Source: Gemmatimonadota bacterium
GTDB taxonomy: Bacteria; Gemmatimonadota; Gemmatimonadetes; Gemmatimonadales; GWC2-71-9
Length of the DNA: 32,510 nucleotides
Assembly: GCA_003220955.1 (NCBI GenBank)
Contig: QHTW01000048.1
Coordinates: 1-32,510 of the forward strand
Direction: 5' to 3'
Positions 26,015 through 32,510 of this stretch are shown in pieces. A program made the translations under genes and the position numbers. The notes beneath the pieces are model-generated. The model was not told where the DNA came from. It saw nothing but the letters and a program-made list of their open reading frames with translations, and searched no databases. Positions within the stretch are counted from its first letter, which is position 1; every line of letters starts with the position of its first letter.

Positions 26015-27311
26015 GTCATCCCGTACGCTGACGTTTTTTGGCTTGTTCCCCGCGCTTCTCGGCGCCCAGCGACCCGCGAGTGTCGATCGACAACTGGCGG
26101 CCGCTGGTCTGTGGGCCGAAGCACGCTACAACTATGCCTACTGGGACGTCGTCCGCGCGAATTGGGACTCCGCGTTCGCTGCGACGGTCACCTTTACAGA
26201 AGCGCGGCCCGCGCCGAGCGACTTGCAATTCCTTCGGCGGCTGCGGCGCTGGGGCGCGCTGCTCAATGACGGCCAGCTCGAGCTGCTCGCGCCGGCCGCC
26301 GTGGCGAACCGCATCGCGCGACCACCCCTGGCGCTGCGCAGCATCGAGCGCCGGCCATTCATCATCGACTACGTCGTCAACGACGAGATGCGCGTGGCGC
26401 GACCCGAGCGGTTGGCGGAGATCCTGGCGGTCCAGGGCATCCCTGCCGCCGCGTGGATTCGCGACTCGGTCGTGCCGGAAGTCGCCGCAACCAACGAGGC
26501 GAGCCGCTGGGAGCGCGCCGTCGCGCAGATGCTCGACGGTGAGCGCGGCACGGCGCTGCACCTCCTGCTGCGACTCCCGGGCGGTGCCGAGCGCGGCGCG
26601 AGCGTCACACGCACGCTGGCGTTGACCGCGCGGTCGTCGCTCGACCGCGCCGCGCTCGAAGCCGATACCCTGCCCGACGGCGTGATCTGGATGCGCGTGA
26701 ACTCCCTCGCCGATCCGGATGTCCTCAGCCTGTTCGATCGCTCCGTCGGCAACGCGGCGCGCGAAGGACCACGCCATCGCGGCTTGATTCTGGATCTTCG
26801 GGAGACCACCTGGACCCCACACGAGCGGGATCAAGGCTACGCGCTGCTGCTCTCGCGCCTCATCGACCGCCCGTTCCTTACCGCCCAGCGTCGCAAGGCG
26901 CGCTACAGCCTCGACTCGCTCGCCTGGGCCGGCACGCCGCCCGACACGATCTGGCCACCGCCGCGGCGCGAGCGGATCGCGTACAGCGGCCCAATCGTCG
27001 TGCTCTGCTCGCCGCGCACGGCCGGCGCCGCGGAAGACTTCGTCGTCGCATTTCGGGCGGGCGGGCGCGGTCCGATCATCGGCGAGCGGACGGCCGGGAG
27101 CACGGGACAGACGGCGGTGCTGCCGCTCGCGCCCGGATGGAAGATCCGCCTGACCGTGTCGCGCGACGCGTTCCCCGACGGCAAGGAATTCGTGGGCACC
27201 GGGATCGCGCCCGACATCCCGGTGGACGTGCGCGTCGAGGACGTGCTCGCCGGGCGAGATGCGGCGTTGGATCGCGCGCGCGCCTACCTCAGCGAAACGG
27301 CCCGGCGCTAG
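26013..27311 (+). CDS. S41 family peptidase-like protein
   Basis: 432 aa; signal peptide; C-terminal TSPc-like region 'GLILDLRETTW...GPIVVLCSPRTAGAAEDFVVAFRAGGRGPIIGERTAGSTGQTAVLPLAPGWKIRLTVSRDAFPDGKEFVGTGIAPDIPV'. Confidence 0.85.
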   Translation: MSSRTLTFFGLFPALLGAQRPASVDRQLAAAGLWAEARYNYAYWDVVRANWDSAFAATVTFTEARPAPSDLQFLRRLRRWGALLNDGQLELLAPAAVANRIARPPLALRSIERRPFIIDYVVNDEMRVARPERLAEILAVQGIPAAAWIRDSVVPEVAATNEASRWERAVAQMLDGERGTALHLLLRLPGGAERGASVTRTLALTARSSLDRAALEADTLPDGVIWMRVNSLADPDVLSLFDRSVGNAAREGPRHRGLILDLRETTWTPHERDQGYALLLSRLIDRPFLTAQRRKARYSLDSLAWAGTPPDTIWPPPRRERIAYSGPIVVLCSPRTAGAAEDFVVAFRAGGRGPIIGERTAGSTGQTAVLPLAPGWKIRLTVSRDAFPDGKEFVGTGIAPDIPVDVRVEDVLAGRDAALDRARAYLSETARR

Positions 27312-28087
27312 GTCTTCAGCTGCGCGCGGAAGAAGCTGATCACCGCGCGCCACGCGCTGTCGGCGACTTCCGGTTTCTCGCGCGTGCGCAGAAAGCCGTG
27401 CCCGACCCCCGGATAGACGGTGTACGGGTAGGCCTTGCCGGCAGCCCGCATCGCCGCCGCGGCGTCCGGTAGTCCCGCGTCGATGCGCGCGTCGTTCTCG
27501 GCATACACGCCGAGCCCCTTCGCGCGAATCTTCGGTATATCGGCGGTGTTGGGCGCAGGACCATAGCAGACCACAAAGGCTTTCAATTCAGGCGCATTCG
27601 TCGCGTACCGGAAACTTTGCCCGCCGCCCCAGCAGAAGCCGATGACCCCGACGTCGCTCGCACGGGCGGCCTTCACGGTCTTTAGAAAGGCGCGCGTCGC
27701 CTCGAGATCGGCCGTTATGGTATCGGGGTTCAGCGTTGCGATCAGTTTGCGCGCGGAATCTTGCGACGCCGGCGTACCACCGCGGTGCGACAACAAGTCG
27801 GGCGCAATCGCGACGAAGCCGTCCTTGGCGAGCTGCTCGATTGTCTGCTTGATAAAGTCCGACATGCCGAAGATCTCGTGGATGACGATCACCGCCGGCG
27901 CCGGCTGCGGGCGCTCCGGATACGCGATGTACGCGGTCACCGTGTCTTTGCCGTTGAGGAACTTCACGTACTCGGAGTGGATGTCGGTTAGGCGGTTAGA
28001 CGGGTAGGCGGTTAGCACAAACCCGACCAACCCCGCCGCCGCGACGAAACCGCTAACCTTCCAACCGTCTAGCCGCCTAGCGCCCAT
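27308..28087 (-). CDS. Dienelactone hydrolase family protein
   Basis: 'PAVIVIHEIFGMSDFIKQTIEQLAKDGFVAIAPDLLSHRGG', catalytic Cys 'VGVIGFCWGGGQSFRYA', Asp 'AENDARID', His 'YPGVGHGF'. N-terminal ~35 aa are encoded by a repeat element, so the true start is uncertain. Confidence 0.88.
   Translation of the reverse strand: MGARRLDGWKVSGFVAAAGLVGFVLTAYPSNRLTDIHSEYVKFLNGKDTVTAYIAYPERPQPAPAVIVIHEIFGMSDFIKQTIEQLAKDGFVAIAPDLLSHRGGTPASQDSARKLIATLNPDTITADLEATRAFLKTVKAARASDVGVIGFCWGGGQSFRYATNAPELKAFVVCYGPAPNTADIPKIRAKGLGVYAENDARIDAGLPDAAAAMRAAGKAYPYTVYPGVGHGFLRTREKPEVADSAWRAVISFFRAQLKT
27984..28084. repeat. Palindromic octamer-repeat element, copy 2 (junction of sugar dehydrogenase and dienelactone hydrolase genes)
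   Basis: Left arm TCGGTTAG-GCGGTTAG-ACGGGTAG-GCGGTTAG; reverse complement of right arm GGCGCTAG-GCGGCTAG-ACGGTTGG-AAGGTTAG; about 37-nt spacer. Confidence 0.72.
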
Positions 28088-29147
28088 AGCTCACCCTCCA
28101 GATTTTGCCGCCCATGTCATCACTCACCAGCAGCGATCCGTCCGGCAATACGAGCAAGCCGACGGGCCGTCCCCAGCGACTGCCATCGGGACGTTGCCAG
28201 CCGACGATGAAATCCTCGACGCCGGCGCTGTCGACCTCCACCCGTACGACTTTTGCGCTCGTGGGAACGCTGCGGTTCCACGAGCCGTGCAGCGTGACAA
28301 ACGCATCGCCGCGATACTCGGCGGGGAACTGCGTTCCCGTGTAGAACGCGATGCCGAGCGGCGCGGAGTGCGCCTGGATCGTGATCGCCGGCGGCTCGAC
28401 AGTCGAGCAGTTCGCCGAACCGTACTCGGGATTCGGCTTGCCGGGGAGATAACACTCCGGCCAGCCGTAGTTGCGACCGTCTTTGATGATGTTGATGTGC
28501 TCGGGCGGTGCGTCATCGCCGAGGTTGTCGCGGTCGTTGTTGCCGCCCCACAGCTCGCCCGTTTTCGGGTTGAATGCCAAGCCGACCGTGTTACGCAGCC
28601 CCCGCGCGAATATCCGGCCCCCCGAAGCGTCGGCGTTGAACTGCGTCACGGCCGCCCGCATTGAGTCACGCTCGTCGCAGACATTGCATGAGGACCCGAC
28701 CGCTACGTACAGCTTGCCGTCCGGACCGAACACGATCGTCCGGGTCGAATGACCGCTGCGTGGCAAGCGCAGCAGCGTCTTTGGCTCACGGACGCCCGGA
28801 TCGTAACGAACGAGCTCGAGCTCCCCGGCGACGTACATGGTGTCGCCGCGGAAGGCGATGCCGAAGGCGCCTTTCAGTCCGCTCGCGACCGTCACCACGC
28901 TGTCGCGGACACCATCGTGATTCGCGTCGATGAGCTTGACGACCAGACCGGACCCCGGCTGCGAGGCATAGACCACGTTGCCCGGGCCGAGCGTCATGAA
29001 GCGGACGTTCGGGAGATTCTCGGCGAATACGGCGATCTTGAACCCGGGCGGTACGCGGAGCGCGTCGTCGCTCCTTGCTTGACTCCGGGCGGGAGCTCCG
29101 CCGCAGGCGACGGCGATGACGGCGGCGAACAAGGCACGTAGACGCAT
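28077..29147 (-). CDS. PQQ-dependent sugar dehydrogenase-like (sorbosone/glucose dehydrogenase family), secreted
   Basis: 356 aa; signal peptide; 'VPPGFKIAVFAENLPNVRFMTLGPGNVVYAS', 'GHSTRTIVFGPDGKLYVAVGSSCNVCDE', 'RIFARGLRNTVGLAFNPKTGELWGGNNDRDNLGDDAPPEHINII'. Confidence 0.9.
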   Translation of the reverse strand: MRLRALFAAVIAVACGGAPARSQARSDDALRVPPGFKIAVFAENLPNVRFMTLGPGNVVYASQPGSGLVVKLIDANHDGVRDSVVTVASGLKGAFGIAFRGDTMYVAGELELVRYDPGVREPKTLLRLPRSGHSTRTIVFGPDGKLYVAVGSSCNVCDERDSMRAAVTQFNADASGGRIFARGLRNTVGLAFNPKTGELWGGNNDRDNLGDDAPPEHINIIKDGRNYGWPECYLPGKPNPEYGSANCSTVEPPAITIQAHSAPLGIAFYTGTQFPAEYRGDAFVTLHGSWNRSVPTSAKVVRVEVDSAGVEDFIVGWQRPDGSRWGRPVGLLVLPDGSLLVSDDMGGKIWRVSYGR

Positions 29148-29150
29148 TCG

Positions 29151-30701
29151 TTACCTCCGACCGATGGCGGTGACTCGCAACAGGAGTCTGCCGTCCGGGT
29201 CCACTCGAACCTCGGTAGGCGCAAACGGCAGATCGACACGAGCAGACGTGGCGCGGCTTCCTTCGCTCACCGTGACAGTGCGGCGCACGTTCGCGCCGTT
29301 CGCTCTTCGGAACTCGAGCGTCAGCTCCGGGAGTCGGAACAGGCCCCACTCAGGTTTTTGGTGTTGGGTGATACCCAGAACCACTTTCCTCGCTCCCGCC
29401 TCGTATTGCCACGTCACGTCGAGCTGTGTATACCCCGGTTGGTGCAGCCATTGGTGGAAGAACCAACCAAGATCCGCTCGGGCTTCCTTCTCCATTACGC
29501 GCTGGAAGTCCTCACTCGTTGCGGTAGAGTCGCGGTAGGTACGGTAGTAGGCTCGGAGCCCGCGGAAGAAGGCCGAATCGCCGATCGTGCCGCGGAGCAT
29601 GTGCAGCACCCATGCACCTTTGGCATACCCCGAGTCCACGATCGGCCGGTCGGTGACCGCGGATTTGAAGTAATTCTCGGCGTTCGCGCGCATGACGTTT
29701 GCCAATACCGAGTCGCCGTCCAGCGCGGCGCCTATGACGCCATCGAAGTAGGTCGCGAAGCCTTCAGAGAGCCAGATATCGGGCCAGTCGCGTTCTGTGA
29801 CGGCGTCGCCGAACCACTGGTGCGAAGTCTCGTGCCGCACGACGCCCTCGCCCATCCTGCGCTCTACGTACGGCTTCTCCGCATAGAAGATGGCGCTCGA
29901 GTTCTCCATGCCGCCGAATTTCGTGGATGACTGCACCTGGGCGAGCTTCTCGTAGGGGAACGGCCCGATGAGTCGCTGCATCACCTCGACGATCTCGGTG
30001 GCGCGACGAAACGGACCCGAGTCGGCGTATGCCGAGTCCTCAGGATAGGTCCAAACTTCGATGGGGATCGTGTCGCGGCCGTTGATCGCGGGCCGGTGCG
30101 TTGAGACCGTGAACTCGCCGGCGCCGATGACCATCGTATATGTCGGGATCGGATGGGATTCGGTCCACATCCCCGAAGTCGAAGTCTTGCCATTTGCAAC
30201 GACTCGCCACGATGGCGGAGCCGTGATGTTGAACATGACGCGGGCCTTGTCCGACGGGTGGTCGAGCGTGGGAATCCAGAACCGCGCTCGCTCCGGCCAG
30301 TTGTCCGCAAACGCGACGCGGCGTCGCCGCGCGCTCGGCCCGATGATCAATCCATCTTGTGGGCTCCCGTGATATCGGATCATCAAACCAGCGGTAGGTT
30401 CCCCGTCTGTGGGGACGGAAATGATCCGGCCGTCATAGTGAAACGAAATCGGTGTACTGTGATCGTCGCCATCCACGCGCGAGACGGAATCGATCTGCAT
30501 CCCGACGAGGTTCAGCCGGATGGTGTCCTCGCCCGATGGTCGTACAAGTATGCCCGTGCGGCCGCTGATGACGGTTCCCGTATCTGGAATCGTCAAGTAC
30601 ACGAAATAGCGAAGAGCATCACTGGGCCGCTGTTGAGCTAGAGTGTTCCCTGCTCCGAAGAGCGCCAACAATAGGCTACCGACCGTTCGCATACACTCCA
30701 T
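29151..30701 (-). CDS. M1 family metallopeptidase
   Basis: 516 aa; GGMEN exopeptidase motif (KFGGMENSSAIFY) and HExxH-x18-E (VVRHETSHQWFGDAVTERDWPDIWLSEGFATYFDG). Start may be the internal ATG at 30692. Confidence 0.94.
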   Translation of the reverse strand: MECMRTVGSLLLALFGAGNTLAQQRPSDALRYFVYLTIPDTGTVISGRTGILVRPSGEDTIRLNLVGMQIDSVSRVDGDDHSTPISFHYDGRIISVPTDGEPTAGLMIRYHGSPQDGLIIGPSARRRRVAFADNWPERARFWIPTLDHPSDKARVMFNITAPPSWRVVANGKTSTSGMWTESHPIPTYTMVIGAGEFTVSTHRPAINGRDTIPIEVWTYPEDSAYADSGPFRRATEIVEVMQRLIGPFPYEKLAQVQSSTKFGGMENSSAIFYAEKPYVERRMGEGVVRHETSHQWFGDAVTERDWPDIWLSEGFATYFDGVIGAALDGDSVLANVMRANAENYFKSAVTDRPIVDSGYAKGAWVLHMLRGTIGDSAFFRGLRAYYRTYRDSTATSEDFQRVMEKEARADLGWFFHQWLHQPGYTQLDVTWQYEAGARKVVLGITQHQKPEWGLFRLPELTLEFRRANGANVRRTVTVSEGSRATSARVDLPFAPTEVRVDPDGRLLLRVTAIGRR

Positions 30702-31767
30702 CCAGCGCTGTCTCTCCCTTCGGCATCTTCTCCCGGCTCGCGATCGCCTCCTCGGCGGCCTTTGACACTCCCGCCGTCACCTCGGCCTCGATCTCGCCGA
30801 GCTGCTTGGCCTTCACGCCTTCTTCCTTCAAGTACTCCTCATAGAGCCCAACAGGATCGCGCTTGCCCCACGAGCGAAACAGCTCGGCCGGGAACGTCTC
30901 TCGCGCCTCGCGCTCGTCGTGCGTCGCGTGCCCGCCCATCCGGAACGTCTCCGCAATCAGTAGCGCCGGCCCGTTCCCGCTACGACACCGCTCGGCGGCC
31001 ATTCGTGTCGCCGCAAAGGCGTCGAGCACGTTGTTGCCGTCGAACGACACGCCCCACACGCCATAGCTCGCCGGCCAATCCTTGAAATCGGCGGGCAGAT
31101 GGTGCTGTTCGAGACGCGTGCCGAGCGCGACCTGGTTGTTCTCGATAATGAAGATGGCGGGGACACGCTGCACGGCGGCAAAGTTGGTGCCTTCGTGCGC
31201 CGCCGCGGTCTTCGTGGAACCATCACCAACCCACGTGAGCACCACGCGCGGCTCGCGCTTGAGCTTGAACGTGAGCGCGATCCCTGCAATGACGGGCACC
31301 ATGTCGCCGACGTGCGAGATCGGTTGGAGGACTCCTTGAGCGAACGATCCCACGTGCAGATCGCGTCCGGCGCTCGGCGAGTCTGCAGTGGCGAGATAGG
31401 CGCGCAGCATGTCGGCGATCGACATCCCCATTTCGCAGCACGCCGCGGCGTTGCGGATCATCGGGGCGACGATGTCGGTACCGCGCGCGAGCGCCTGTAC
31501 CGGCCCGACCGTCGTCGCTTCTTCACCGGTGCCGAGCCACGCTTTCGAGATGACGCCCGTGCGCACCCAACGCTTCAGCTCGATGTCGTGCAGTCGCGCG
31601 CGCAGCAGACCGCGATAAAGCTGGAGTTTGGCGTCAGGAGTCAGGGCTGATACGATCGAAGCGCGCTCGGGATCATTTTCGATCGTGGCTCGGAATGCCT
31701 TGACGAGCTTCAGGTCAGGCTTCCAGTCGACGTACTCCGGTGGGTCGAACGCGGGGAACCGCTTCAC
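30676..31767 (-). CDS. Thiamine-diphosphate-dependent 2-oxoacid dehydrogenase E1 alpha subunit
   Basis: GTG start at 31767 (VKRFPAFDPPEYVDWKPDLK) overlapping the upstream TGA. ThDP motif 'WVGDGSTKTAAAHEGTNFAAVQRVPAIFIIENNQVALGT', 'RNAAACCEMGMSIADMLRAYLAT'. Confidence 0.9.
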   Translation of the reverse strand: MKRFPAFDPPEYVDWKPDLKLVKAFRATIENDPERASIVSALTPDAKLQLYRGLLRARLHDIELKRWVRTGVISKAWLGTGEEATTVGPVQALARGTDIVAPMIRNAAACCEMGMSIADMLRAYLATADSPSAGRDLHVGSFAQGVLQPISHVGDMVPVIAGIALTFKLKREPRVVLTWVGDGSTKTAAAHEGTNFAAVQRVPAIFIIENNQVALGTRLEQHHLPADFKDWPASYGVWGVSFDGNNVLDAFAATRMAAERCRSGNGPALLIAETFRMGGHATHDEREARETFPAELFRSWGKRDPVGLYEEYLKEEGVKAKQLGEIEAEVTAGVSKAAEEAIASREKMPKGETALDGVYANGR

Positions 31768-32510
31768 GGCACTCCGGCAACGCTCCGGCCGAGGACTTGT
31801 CCGTCGCGCTTGAACACCGCGCCACCCTTCATGACGAAATCGACGTGCTCGAGCGTGCTGATGGTTTGTATCGGATCGCCGCGCACCGCGACGAGATCGG
31901 CATACTTCCCCACCGCGATCGTGCCGACATCGCGCTCCAGGCCGAGCAGGGTCGCGCCGTTCGACGTGCCAGCAACGATTGCCTGCATCGGCGTCATGCC
32001 ATAGCGCACCATCAGACCGAACTCCCGCGCATTGGTGCCGTGCTTCATCACGCCGGCGTCGGTGCCGAGCGCGATCTTCACGCCGGCGTCGACCGCCAGT
32101 TTGAAGGAGTTGCGGTGGCGGGGCGCGATGGCGAGGGATTTCGCGGCGATCGGCGGCGGAAGGCGGCCCGCAGTCGCCAGCGACTCGACGGTGAAACCAG
32201 CGAGCAGCGTCGGGACGAGCCACGTGCCGTGCTGTTTCATGAGTGCGACGGCTTCGGCGTCGAGAATCGAGCCGTGCTCGATCGACGTCACGCCCGCGCG
32301 GACCGCCGCCTTGATCCCGGCGCTGCCGTGCGCGTGCGCGGCGACGCGGCGATCGAGCTGGGTGGCGGTCTCCACGATCGCGCGCATCTCGTCTTCGGTA
32401 TACTGCTGCACGCCGACGGAATCGGTCAGCGACAGCACGCCGCCCGTCGCGCAGATCTTGATGACGTCGGCGCCGTACTTGACCATGTAGCGGACGGCGT
32501 TGCGGACCTC
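31764..32510 (-). CDS. Amidohydrolase family protein (N-terminus outside the window)
   Basis: 'DVIKICATGGVLSLTDSVGVQQYTEDEMRAIVETATQLDRRVAAHAHGSAGIKAAVRAGVTSIEHGS', 'IALGTDAGVMKHGTNAREFGLMVRYGMTPMQAI', 'GTIAVGKYADLVAV'. Frame stays open to the window edge. Confidence 0.92.
   Translation of the reverse strand, partial: EVRNAVRYMVKYGADVIKICATGGVLSLTDSVGVQQYTEDEMRAIVETATQLDRRVAAHAHGSAGIKAAVRAGVTSIEHGSILDAEAVALMKQHGTWLVPTLLAGFTVESLATAGRLPPPIAAKSLAIAPRHRNSFKLAVDAGVKIALGTDAGVMKHGTNAREFGLMVRYGMTPMQAIVAGTSNGATLLGLERDVGTIAVGKYADLVAVRGDPIQTISTLEHVDFVMKGGAVFKRDGQVLGRSVAGVP

Noticed and set aside
26016-27353. 445-aa minus-strand ORF opposite the S41-like gene
   Set aside because: Antisense to a gene with clear family motifs; low-complexity Arg/Ala/Gly-rich translation typical of shadow ORFs in high-GC DNA.
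25670-28084. Octamer repeats considered as a CRISPR array or simple tandem repeat
   Set aside because: No direct repeats with unique spacers and no cas genes; units are in inverted arms, so the palindromic-element reading fits better.
25670-28084. The two octamer palindromes considered as the terminal inverted repeats of one composite transposon
   Set aside because: The interval holds parts of ordinary housekeeping-type genes and no transposase, and each copy is internally palindromic.

Overview
High-GC bacterial chromosomal window, densely packed with genes. Gene content and style suggest a Gemmatimonadota-like soil bacterium, but this is an impression and was not tested. I support about 28 CDSs and see no rRNA, tRNA, CRISPR array, phage or transposase. 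Main blocks: (i) ECF sigma / zinc-finger anti-sigma / PDZ operon, divergent from a ferritin-VIT1 membrane fusion; (ii) leuS and a methyl-accepting chemotaxis protein; (iii) a long minus-strand run, nicotinate phosphoribosyltransferase - argC - argB - argD - argA-like GNAT - nicotinamidase-like hydrolase - fused aminotransferase/phosphoglycerate dehydrogenase - S9 peptidase - DDAH; (iv) GT2 / zf-HC2 protein / hypothetical; (v) glycosylasparaginase + beta-barrel protein, saccharopine-dehydrogenase-like protein, TetR, metallophosphoesterase, S41 peptidase, dienelactone hydrolase, sugar dehydrogenase, M1 peptidase, E1-alpha, amidohydrolase. The strongest unexplained signal is a pair of palindromic elements (25670-25751 and 27984-28084) whose arms are built from a degenerate tandem octamer, GCGGTTRG. 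They lie in or at the edges of protein-coding genes and are translated. Other points to check: a single-ORF serC-like/serA fusion, tandem ARG-box-like sites over the argC start, overlapping divergent start codons (CATG), convergent genes sharing stop codons, an apparent Ser-to-Gly change at the S41 nucleophile, and a long hairpin read through by a TetR ORF.
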